16,379 nucleotides of DNA from SYAN01 sp964406345. GTDB lineage: Bacteria; Actinomycetota; Actinomycetes; Nanopelagicales; Nanopelagicaceae. Below, one piece after another: positions 1 through 5,975 of this stretch. The position numbers were made by a program, and so were the translations under genes. How positions within the stretch are numbered: the stretch's first letter is position 1; each line of letters starts with the position of its first letter. The notes beneath the pieces were generated by a model that was not told the origin of the DNA, searched no databases, and saw nothing but the letters and a program-made list of their open reading frames with translations. Where the stretch lies: contig CAYORK010000026.1 in assembly GCA_964406345.1 (NCBI GenBank), forward strand, positions 1-16,379, read 5' to 3'.

Positions 1-902
1 AAGAGAGTGGCATCCCATTCGTCCACACCTTTCACACCACAGCGAAGGTCAAGAACCTTTCGCTTGCAGATGGTGAGCGACCAGAGCCACTCTCACGATC
101 AATCGGTGAAGAGAATGTTGTCAAAGCGGCCGCTGCGATCATCGCCAACACTGATTCGGAGGCTGCAAGTCTCGTCTCACTTTATGGCGCTTGTCCGGAT
201 CGAGTATTCGTGGCAACCCCTGGGGTAAATCTCTCTGAGTTCAAGGTGGCAGAGGGCAAGAGCGCTTCGCGCGAGAAGTTGGGAATAGATCAATCAAAGA
301 TCGTCCTTACCTTTGTCGGTCGAATCCAGCCTCACAAGGGGCCAGACATCTTCATCCGTTCCGTTGCGGAGGTGCTCACTCATAGCCCCGGTCTTCGCTC
401 GCGTATCCATGCTCTTGTGATCGGTGGCGTCTCCGGGAGCGAGAGCGGTGAATTGGATCGACTACGCAATCTTGCCAAGTGGCTCGGCATCAGCGATGTG
501 GTCAGATTCCTACCTCCGGTCACACGATCAGAACTTCCAGATTGGTATCGAGCATCCGATCTTGTCTGCGTTCCAAGCTATAGCGAGTCCTTCGGTCTCG
601 TCGCGCTGGAGGCGCAAGCCTGTGGCACTCCTGTCGTTGCCACAGCAGTAGGAGGTCTCCGCGCAGCGGTATCTGATGGTTTCTCTGGATCCCTCGTCGA
701 TGGTCATGATCCAAAGGCATGGGGTGCGGTCTTGCTCCGCCTCATCGCTCAACCTGAGCGTCGCTTGATTCTTTCGATGGGTGCAGTGCAGCACGCTTCG
801 CACTTCGGTTGGGATAGCACTTCACGCGCACTCCTTGATCTCTTCGACAAGGTGATCAGTGATGCAGAGAGTGCCAAGAGCAACAATCGAAGCCTCGCCT
901 GA
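1..902 (+). CDS. mshA: D-inositol-3-phosphate glycosyltransferase (MshA), 5' end cut by window
   Basis: This is a GT4-family retaining glycosyltransferase. MshA joins UDP-GlcNAc to 1-L-myo-inositol-1-phosphate, the first step of mycothiol synthesis in the cytoplasm. The reading frame is open from base 3, so the gene starts before the window; 299 residues remain of the usual 420-450. The visible part holds the end of the N-terminal Rossmann domain (HTFHTTAKVKN and IIANTDSEA) and the whole C-terminal domain. That domain has the FVGRIQPHKGPDIF strand-loop, FLPPVTRSELPDWYRASDL and the nucleotide-sugar E-x7-E region in SYSESFGLVALEAQACGTP, all very MshA-like. The downstream YbjN and gpm genes repeat the order around mycobacterial mshA (Rv0486-Rv0489), which supports MshA over another GT4 enzyme. 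The stop is TGA at 900-902. The next gene begins 17 bases later. Confidence 0.9.
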   Translation, partial: ESGIPFVHTFHTTAKVKNLSLADGERPEPLSRSIGEENVVKAAAAIIANTDSEAASLVSLYGACPDRVFVATPGVNLSEFKVAEGKSASREKLGIDQSKIVLTFVGRIQPHKGPDIFIRSVAEVLTHSPGLRSRIHALVIGGVSGSESGELDRLRNLAKWLGISDVVRFLPPVTRSELPDWYRASDLVCVPSYSESFGLVALEAQACGTPVVATAVGGLRAAVSDGFSGSLVDGHDPKAWGAVLLRLIAQPERRLILSMGAVQHASHFGWDSTSRALLDLFDKVISDAESAKSNNRSLA

Positions 903-906
903 GGTT

Positions 907-912
907 TACTCT
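907..912 (+). promoter_or_regulatory. possible -10 element for a leaderless YbjN transcript
   Basis: TACTCT fits the actinobacterial -10 pattern TAnnnT. It lies seven bases before the ATG at 920, so transcription would begin at or next to the start codon. No Shine-Dalgarno sequence precedes that ATG, which agrees with a leaderless message. No convincing -35 is visible. The gene could instead be read only by run-through from mshA. Confidence 0.3.
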
Positions 913-919
913 TTCCTTC

Positions 920-1414
920 ATGAGCACTTCCAAAGCCCGCACCCTTGCGGTCGTCGAGGAGTTCTTGGCGTCCCATGATCTCTCTCACGAAGTGGCTGAT
1001 GAGAGAACTTTCATGGTCACCCTGCCAGGTAGTGCGAAGTTGGAGACACATTGCGCTCTCGTGGTCGGTGACCACTCCTTGGGGATCAATGCCTTCGTGA
1101 TCAGGAAGCCGGATGAGAATGTGGCTCAAGTCCACGAGTGGCTACTTCGCAAGAATGCGAACATGTACTCGGTCGCTTTCGCCATCAACGAGATCGGCGA
1201 TATCTATCTCGTCGGTCGGTTGAGCCATGCCGCTGTGAGTGAGCGAGAACTCGACAAGGTGATCGGCTCGGTATTGCAGTACTCCGATGCCGCTTTCAAT
1301 CCACTCCTTGAGATCGGCTTCGCGACCGCGATCCGACGCGAGTGGGCATGGAGACTCTCACGCGGGGAGTCACTGGCGAACTTGAAAGCGTTCGAGCACT
1401 TGATCTCAGATTGA
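920..1414 (+). CDS. YbjN domain-containing protein
   Basis: The 164-residue protein belongs to the YbjN family, whose fold resembles type III secretion chaperones and whose molecular role in actinobacteria is not settled. It starts with a helical stretch (KARTLAVVEEFLASHD), then a strand-rich core (RTFMVTLPG, THCALVVGDHSLGINAFVIRKPDEN), the family-typical segment HEWLLRKNANMYSVAFAIN, and IYLVGRLSHAAVSERELDKV. There is no signal peptide or membrane segment, so it is probably cytoplasmic. It sits between mshA and gpmA, as Rv0487 does in Mycobacterium tuberculosis. The ATG at 920 is the only reasonable start and has no ribosome binding site before it. The gap to gpmA is 20 bases, so co-transcription is likely. 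Confidence 0.85.
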   Translation: MSTSKARTLAVVEEFLASHDLSHEVADERTFMVTLPGSAKLETHCALVVGDHSLGINAFVIRKPDENVAQVHEWLLRKNANMYSVAFAINEIGDIYLVGRLSHAAVSERELDKVIGSVLQYSDAAFNPLLEIGFATAIRREWAWRLSRGESLANLKAFEHLISD

Positions 1415-1434
1415 AGATCAACTGATGAGAGAAT

Positions 1435-2187
1435 ATGCGCATGAGTAGAGAATTGATCCTGCTTCGTCATGGCGAGAGTCAATGGAACGCGAAGAACCTC
1501 TTCACTGGTTGGGTCGACGTCGATCTCTCCGAGAAGGGAATCTTTGAGGCCAAGAGGGGTGGCGAACTCCTGAAGCAGCGAAACCTGCTCCCTGATGTAC
1601 TGCATACCTCTCTACTCAAGCGTGCGATTCATACTGCGCAATATGCGCTCGCATCATGTGATCGGGATTGGATACCGGTGAAGCGGAGCTGGCGCCTCAA
1701 TGAACGTCACTATGGCGCGCTTCAAGGTAAGGATAAGAAGGCGACCTTGGAGGCGTATGGTGAAGAGCAATTCCAGCTCTGGCGCCGTTCCTATGATGTC
1801 CCACCTCCACCGATCTCCGATGACGATCCCTTCTCACAGGCAAGCGATCCTCGCTACAGCGACCTCGGTGCCGACTTGCCGAAGAGCGAGTGCCTCAAGG
1901 ATGTAGTCAATCGTTTGCTTCCCTACCTCAATGGTGAGATATCCGCAGATCTCAATGCAGGAAAGCGCGTCTTGGTCGTAGCTCACGGCAATTCCATTCG
2001 CGCCATCGTCAAGCACATTGATTGCATCTCAGAGAGTGACATCGCAGGAGTCAACATCCCGACTGGGATCCCATTGCTCTATCGATTCGACGATGACTTC
2101 GAACCCGTAGTCAAAGGTGGCGAGTACCTGGATCCCGAAGCAGCGAAGATCGCGATCGAAGCAGTAGCGAATCAGGGAAAGAAGTAG
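1435..2187 (+). CDS. gpmA: 2,3-bisphosphoglycerate-dependent phosphoglycerate mutase
   Basis: The enzyme interconverts 3- and 2-phosphoglycerate in glycolysis and gluconeogenesis through a phosphohistidine intermediate. The 250 residues match the family length. The RHGES motif holds catalytic His12, LFTGWVDVDLSEKG follows, and LNERHYGALQGKDK carries the acid/base Glu90. VVAHGNSIRAIVKH holds the second catalytic His184. The C-terminal part (NIPTGIPLLYRFDD) is also typical. Two starts compete: ATG 1435 and ATG 1441. The purine-rich GAGAG at 1427-1431 is only 3 bases from the first but 9 from the second, so translation from 1441 (248 residues) is quite possible. The gene follows the YbjN gene and ends 16 bases from the convergent phoU stop. 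No clear terminator hairpin lies in that gap. Confidence 0.96.
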   Translation: MRMSRELILLRHGESQWNAKNLFTGWVDVDLSEKGIFEAKRGGELLKQRNLLPDVLHTSLLKRAIHTAQYALASCDRDWIPVKRSWRLNERHYGALQGKDKKATLEAYGEEQFQLWRRSYDVPPPPISDDDPFSQASDPRYSDLGADLPKSECLKDVVNRLLPYLNGEISADLNAGKRVLVVAHGNSIRAIVKHIDCISESDIAGVNIPTGIPLLYRFDDDFEPVVKGGEYLDPEAAKIAIEAVANQGKK

Positions 2188-2203
2188 CGGAACGAAGAGT
2201 TAG

Positions 2204-2866
2204 TTAGACCAACTTGTCCGAATAAGTGCCCGTGACGAGGAAGTAGACGCGTCTTGCAATCGAGACTGCATGGTCTGCATAACGCTCGTAATAACGCCCG
2301 ATCAAGGTCATATCTATCGCTGTCTCGGTGCTGTGTGGCCAACTCTCGTCCAAGAGCGCTTCGAACAACTTGCGATGTAGGCGATCGACCTCGTCGTCGT
2401 CCTTTTCCATCTCGAGGGCTTTTTCAAGGTCGCGGTTGGCGATGACTTCGCTGCACTTGTCAGCAACAGCCTTCACTGTCTTGCCCAATTCTTGGACGGT
2501 CAGGAGGAGTTCAGATGGGATTGCCGCCCCAGGATGACGCAAGCGAGTGATCTTGGCGACGTGATGGGCCATATCGCCCATACGCTCAAGGTCGGAGCTC
2601 ATCCGAAGCGCTGTGACGAGGGCACGAAGATCGCTTGCAACTGGCTGCTGTCTCGCGATGATCTCGATGATGCGATTGTCGAGCTCGTGGGCCAGTTCAT
2701 CGATCTGATCATCTGCCGAGATGACTGCCTCTGCCTCTTCAAGGTTCGCAGTGAGGATCGCATGGGTGGCTTTATCCATCGCCGCGCTCACCTCATTGGA
2801 GAGTCGGACCAATGATGCAGTCACACCGTCGAGTTCGTCCTGGAATGCGGACCTTAGCCAAGCCAT
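2204..2866 (-). CDS. phoU: phosphate signalling protein PhoU
   Basis: PhoU is a cytoplasmic all-helical protein that links the Pst phosphate transporter to the phosphate sensor kinase and represses the regulon when phosphate is plentiful. The 220-residue protein shows the two homologous three-helix halves, each with the metal-binding signature: LERMGDMAHHVAKI (residues 93-106) and YERYADHAVSIARR (193-206). The length is normal. It is transcribed away from senX3-regX3, the layout seen in Streptomyces (phoU / phoR-phoP). No Shine-Dalgarno sequence precedes ATG 2866, whereas a TAGACT box ends six bases upstream, so a leaderless message is likely. No pst genes are in the window. Confidence 0.95.
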   Translation of the reverse strand: MAWLRSAFQDELDGVTASLVRLSNEVSAAMDKATHAILTANLEEAEAVISADDQIDELAHELDNRIIEIIARQQPVASDLRALVTALRMSSDLERMGDMAHHVAKITRLRHPGAAIPSELLLTVQELGKTVKAVADKCSEVIANRDLEKALEMEKDDDEVDRLHRKLFEALLDESWPHSTETAIDMTLIGRYYERYADHAVSIARRVYFLVTGTYSDKLV

Positions 2867-2872
2867 GGCCGA

Positions 2873-2878
2873 AGTCTA
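2873..2878 (-). promoter_or_regulatory. candidate -10 box for leaderless phoU
   Basis: On the minus strand TAGACT (pattern TAnnnT) is followed by six bases and then the phoU ATG, the spacing expected when the A of ATG is the first transcribed base. No -35 resembling TTGACA lies 16-19 bases upstream, which is common at activator-dependent promoters. The call rests on spacing and on the missing ribosome binding site. Confidence 0.4.
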
Positions 2879-2884
2879 GAGGAG

Positions 2885-2917
2885 GAGAGATGAATGCGAG
2901 ACATCGAAGGAGTGAAT
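2885..2917 (-). promoter_or_regulatory. candidate PHO-box-like direct repeat between phoU and senX3
   Basis: The minus strand carries two similar units, ATTCACTCC (first base 2917) and ATTCATCTC (first base 2895). They are 22 bases apart, exactly twice the 11-base period of actinobacterial PHO boxes, whose core is TTCA followed by three pyrimidines. The middle 11-base unit is degenerate. Relative to a leaderless phoU start the units lie near -20 to -30 and -42 to -52, where an OmpR-type activator could replace the missing -35. RegX3 binding is inference. The remainder of the 163-base intergenic region (2867-3029) shows no other site I can support. Confidence 0.3.
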
Positions 2918-3029
2918 ACCGGGTAAATCGAGCTGCCTGACTCGTGCGCGATGATCGATGCCAATTGATGGAGTTCTACGATGAGACAGTGAAGCGGCGG
3001 CTCAAAGTGCCTGAGAGGTCTGAAGCCTG

Positions 3030-4118
3030 ATGATCTTTCGCAAGAGTCCGGCAATCGACTCCGAAGAGATCCACTCTCTCGATGGTGCTGTTCTACCTGA
3101 TGCACTTCTGCGGATCTTTGAACTTCTTGAGGATGATGTCTTGGTCATCGATACCGATGACTCTCCGATCTTCCAATCTCCAGGTATTGCCACTTTGAAT
3201 ATCCTCAAGGATTCCCGCCTTTACGGTGACGAGATCCTTGCGATCGTGCGAGCGGTGCGACGAACAGGCACGCCGCATCAAGGATTGATCGAGATCCCGA
3301 GAGGAACCTTCGGTAAGGGCAAGCGGAAGATCAAGATCGCCGTCACGTCGCTCGATGAAGATTCGATATTGATACTCATCAATGATGAGAGCGAGAAGGC
3401 GCGCGTCGATGCAATTCGAAGGGACTTCATCGCGAACATCTCCCATGAGTTGAAGACACCGATCGGTGCCCTCTCGCTCCTGAGTGAAGCGATCTCACAG
3501 GCGAAGGATGATCCCGAAGCGATGGAGAGATTCGCGAACCGGATCAAGAGCGAGGCGAAGCGACTAGAGGATTTGGTGCGCGAGATCATCAACCTCTCAC
3601 GGCTTCAGGGAGAGGATCCGCTGACTGACCCTCATCCGATCGAGATGGGTGCCGTCGTGAATGAAGCGATCGCACAAGCAGAGACCAATGCTGAGTCACG
3701 GCAGATAACCGTGGAGCGAGGTGACAAACACGAGGCGTGGGTACTCGGAGATCGCCAGCAATTGATCATGGCAGTCCATAACCTGGTCGAGAATGCGATC
3801 AACTACTCGCCTGAAGGCACGAGGGTCTCAGTCGAACTCAAGAGTGCTGGAGATGTGATCGAAGTTGATGTCGTAGACCAAGGTATTGGGATCAAGGAGA
3901 CCGATCTGGAGCGGATCTTCGAGCGTTTCTATCGTGTCGACCCTGCGAGATCTCGTGAGACGGGCGGGACAGGATTGGGGCTTTCCATTGTCAAACATGT
4001 GGCACAAAACCACGGTGGCGAAGTCAAGGTATGGAGCAAGGTCGGTGTGGGGAGCACATTCGCATTGCGGCTTCCGAGCGTCGACCCGGCATCGATTGAA
4101 GCAGGGGAGAGGTCGTAG
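3030..4118 (+). CDS. senX3: SenX3/PhoR-type sensor histidine kinase lacking membrane segments
   Basis: This is the histidine kinase of the phosphate two-component system; it phosphorylates the adjacent RegX3. The 362 residues hold a PAS-like region (about 22-120), a HisKA dimerisation helix with RRDFIANISHELKTPIGA (phospho-acceptor His139), and an HATPase_c domain. The latter shows the N box (NLVENAINYSP, 251-261), the G1 box DQGIGI (283-288), ERFYRVDPARSR and the G2 box TGGTGLGLSIVKH (311-323). Family members usually start with two transmembrane helices. Here the first 20 residues are polar and the whole protein lacks a hydrophobic segment. An in-frame TGA at 3021-3023 rules out a longer start in this frame. 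GAGAGG at 3013-3018 serves ATG 3030. The stop TAG directly abuts the regX3 ATG, so the two are translated together. Confidence 0.92.
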   Translation: MIFRKSPAIDSEEIHSLDGAVLPDALLRIFELLEDDVLVIDTDDSPIFQSPGIATLNILKDSRLYGDEILAIVRAVRRTGTPHQGLIEIPRGTFGKGKRKIKIAVTSLDEDSILILINDESEKARVDAIRRDFIANISHELKTPIGALSLLSEAISQAKDDPEAMERFANRIKSEAKRLEDLVREIINLSRLQGEDPLTDPHPIEMGAVVNEAIAQAETNAESRQITVERGDKHEAWVLGDRQQLIMAVHNLVENAINYSPEGTRVSVELKSAGDVIEVDVVDQGIGIKETDLERIFERFYRVDPARSRETGGTGLGLSIVKHVAQNHGGEVKVWSKVGVGSTFALRLPSVDPASIEAGERS

Positions 4119-4802
4119 ATGACGAAGATCTTGATCGTCGAGGATGAAGCGTCTTTCTCTGAGGCGCTCACCTTTTTGCTTGGCAAGGAAGGGTTTGTCG
4201 TCGACACGGCCACTACTGGGACCGAAGCGCTAGAGAAGTTTGCTCGCAATGAATTCGATCTGATCCTGCTTGACCTGATGCTCCCCGAGATCTCAGGGAT
4301 AGAGGTCTGTCGCACGATCCGTACCCACTCCCAGGTTCCGATCATCATGCTCACCGCGAAGGATACGGAGATCGACAAGGTGGTCGGTCTGGAGCTTGGT
4401 GCAGATGATTATGTGACCAAGCCTTACTCGAAGAACGAGCTGGTTGCGCGAATCCGTGCCGTCCTTCGTCGAGGCAATGGCGTTGTCAATGAGGCGGATG
4501 CTGGAGTGCTCAGTGTTGCCAATATCAGGATGGATATCGATCGCCATCAAGTCTCTGTCGGAGGACAGCCGATCTCTCTTCCATTGAAGGAATTCGAACT
4601 ACTTGAGTTCCTGATGCGCAATGCCGGTCGTGTCCTCACGCGCAATCAATTGATCGATCGTGTCTGGGGAAGCGATTATGTCGGCGATACGAAGACTCTG
4701 GACGTGCACATCAAGCGTCTGCGTGCAAAGGTGGAGAAGGATCCCGGTAATCCCACTTTGATCCAGACGGTGAGAGGTCTCGGCTACAAGATCGAGATTT
4801 GA
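4119..4802 (+). CDS. regX3: OmpR/PhoB-family response regulator RegX3
   Basis: This is a DNA-binding response regulator that activates phosphate-starvation genes after phosphorylation by its partner kinase. The 227 residues consist of a receiver domain (about 1-120) and a winged-helix trans_reg_C domain (about 130-227). Visible receiver residues are the acidic pair Glu8/Asp9, the phospho-acceptor Asp52 (LILLDLMLPEISG), Thr79 and Lys101 (VTKPYSKNELVARIRAVLRR). The C-terminal domain has the typical LPLKEFELLEFLMRNAGRVL, VWGSDYVGDTKTLDVHIKRL and TVRGLGYKIE. The purine stretch GGGGAGAGG at 4104-4112 gives a good ribosome binding site even though ATG 4119 abuts the senX3 stop. It converges on the lipoprotein gene, with 24 bases between the stops and no obvious terminator. 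Confidence 0.96.
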   Translation: MTKILIVEDEASFSEALTFLLGKEGFVVDTATTGTEALEKFARNEFDLILLDLMLPEISGIEVCRTIRTHSQVPIIMLTAKDTEIDKVVGLELGADDYVTKPYSKNELVARIRAVLRRGNGVVNEADAGVLSVANIRMDIDRHQVSVGGQPISLPLKEFELLEFLMRNAGRVLTRNQLIDRVWGSDYVGDTKTLDVHIKRLRAKVEKDPGNPTLIQTVRGLGYKIEI

Positions 4803-4826
4803 TCGTAGAGACTGGAAGATCGCGAA

Positions 4827-5342
4827 CTAGTTGGGAAGAGATACGTCAGCGAACTCGAGGTCGCGCTCACGCACCAAGACATCAAGAGTGACGATGCCAC
4901 CACGCTGAAGGATCACTTCGACGGGGACGCGGTACCCGGCCTTGACCGTGAATGATTCGAGATAGGCATAGGCAGTAGCGCTAGGACCTGCGAGATGTTG
5001 TGGCCTGTTGAGAGTCAGCGGAAGTGATTCCACCTCTCCACCACCAGCCAAGACCTTCGCACGCTCGCCGTTGATTCCGATCGCAAGGACGGCATCTTCG
5101 ACCTCATCCTGATTGACGATCGTTCCGACTAGAACCACCGAGCTATCCGGCTGTAGGACGAGAGTGAAATTACGAAGTTTCACTGGTCCTGCTTCACCTT
5201 CGACGCCATCAGTAACTTGCGTGATGAGGCGCGTCGCTGCATTGGGGCCTGCCGCACACCCTGTCAAGAGTGAGAGTGAAGCAACTGCGATTGTCAAGCG
5301 AATCAAAGAACGAGCGCGACGGCGAAGATAAGTAATTTCCAC
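4827..5342 (-). CDS. LpqE-like conserved lipoprotein
   Basis: The protein has a basic N-terminus (YLRRRARSLIR), a hydrophobic stretch (LTIAVASLSLL) and the lipobox LTGC, so it should be exported and lipid-anchored at Cys29. The mature part is strand-rich (VKLRNFTLVLQPDSSVVLVG, VEVILQRGGIVTLDVLV) without enzyme motifs. This pattern, and the position divergent from carD, match mycobacterial LpqE (Rv3584 next to Rv3583c). The similarity is judged by eye, and the function is unknown. Two starts are possible: TTG 5348 (173 residues) and GTG 5342 (171 residues). I prefer GTG because a TATCCT box ends six bases before it and no Shine-Dalgarno sequence is present, which fits a leaderless message. Confidence 0.82.
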   Translation of the reverse strand: MEITYLRRRARSLIRLTIAVASLSLLTGCAAGPNAATRLITQVTDGVEGEAGPVKLRNFTLVLQPDSSVVLVGTIVNQDEVEDAVLAIGINGERAKVLAGGGEVESLPLTLNRPQHLAGPSATAYAYLESFTVKAGYRVPVEVILQRGGIVTLDVLVRERDLEFADVSLPN

Positions 5343-5348
5343 GCGCAA

Positions 5349-5354
5349 AGGATA
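5349..5354 (-). promoter_or_regulatory. candidate -10 box for the leaderless lipoprotein gene
   Basis: The minus strand reads TATCCT, then six bases, then GTG 5342. This is the TAnnnT-N6-start spacing of actinobacterial leaderless promoters. It is the reason for preferring the GTG start over TTG 5348, which would directly adjoin the box. No clear -35 is visible. Confidence 0.35.
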
Positions 5355-5403
5355 AGGCAGAAAGGCGCTGCCACCTCAATTTCATCCTCTCGTAGTGATG
5401 ATG

Positions 5404-5409
5404 TAGAAT
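5404..5409 (+). promoter_or_regulatory. candidate -10 box of the carD promoter
   Basis: TAGAAT matches the sigma-70 -10 consensus in five of six positions. A weak -35 match (TTCATC, 5381-5386) lies 17 bases upstream. Transcription would begin near 5415-5416, leaving a short leader with GAAAGG at 5421-5426 as ribosome binding site six bases before ATG 5433. This 84-base region is shared with the divergent lipoprotein gene. Confidence 0.5.
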
Positions 5410-5432
5410 CGCCCTCTAACGAAAGGCGCTTA

Positions 5433-5915
5433 ATGTCATTCAAAGTCGGCGAAACCGTTGTTTATCCCCATCACGGAGCAGCTCTGATCGAGGCGATCGA
5501 GAAGCGAACAATCAAAGGCGAAGAAAAGACATATCTAGTTCTCAAAGTCCATCAAGGCGACCTGACCGTACGAGTCCCAGCAGATAACGTGGATCTCGTC
5601 GGAGTCCGTGATGTCGTCGACTCAGCCGGACTTGATCGAGTATTCGGCGTCTTGCGTCAGCCATATACCGAGGAGCCGACGAATTGGTCGCGCCGTTACA
5701 AGGCGAACCTCGAGAAGCTTGCATCAGGAGATGTCATCAAGGTAGCTGAGGTCGTGCGTGATCTCTATCGTCGCGATCTCGACCGCGGTCTCTCCGCCGG
5801 TGAGAAGAGGATGCTCGCGAAGGCGAAGTCGATCCTGATCTCAGAGCTCGCGCTTGCAGAGCGAACCGATGAGGCGAAGGCAGAGTCGATCCTCAACGAG
5901 GTCTTGGCTTCCTAA
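5433..5915 (+). CDS. carD: CarD-family RNA polymerase-binding transcription factor
   Basis: CarD binds the RNA polymerase beta subunit through its N-terminal Tudor-like domain and stabilises open promoter complexes, with a strong effect on rRNA transcription. The 160-residue protein opens with the family signature FKVGETVVYPHHGAALIEAI. It continues with the rest of the RNA-polymerase interaction domain (YLVLKVHQGDLTVRVPADN). The helical C-terminal DNA-binding domain includes NWSRRYKANLEKLASGD, VVRDLYRRD, the basic helix ending LSAGEKRMLAKAKSILISEL, and the conserved Trp in NWSRR used to wedge the promoter bubble. Start ATG 5433 has GAAAGG six bases upstream. The order carD-ispD-ispF-cysS-rlmB is conserved in actinobacteria, so it probably heads the operon. 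A hairpin follows its stop directly. Confidence 0.96.
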   Translation: MSFKVGETVVYPHHGAALIEAIEKRTIKGEEKTYLVLKVHQGDLTVRVPADNVDLVGVRDVVDSAGLDRVFGVLRQPYTEEPTNWSRRYKANLEKLASGDVIKVAEVVRDLYRRDLDRGLSAGEKRMLAKAKSILISELALAERTDEAKAESILNEVLAS

Positions 5916-5917
5916 CG

Positions 5918-5946
5918 CTCTTTCTGGGCTGGGACCAGGAAAAGAG
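5918..5946 (+). terminator. hairpin between carD and ispDF, possible attenuator
   Basis: CTCTTT-CTGG (5918-5927) can pair with CCAG-(GA)-AAAGAG (5935-5946): ten base pairs with a two-base bulge and a seven-base loop. It starts two bases after the carD stop. No U-tract follows, so it is not a classical intrinsic terminator. It may reduce read-through, protect the carD message, or mark a processing site, giving more CarD than IspDF. This is read by eye without folding energy. Confidence 0.35.
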
Positions 5947-5975
5947 ATCCTGAAGTCCCTGATGGAGGTTTCGTC

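Noticed and set aside
2188..2203. Terminator between convergent gpmA and phoU.
   Set aside because: Only four-base complementary arms could be found and no T-run follows on either strand.
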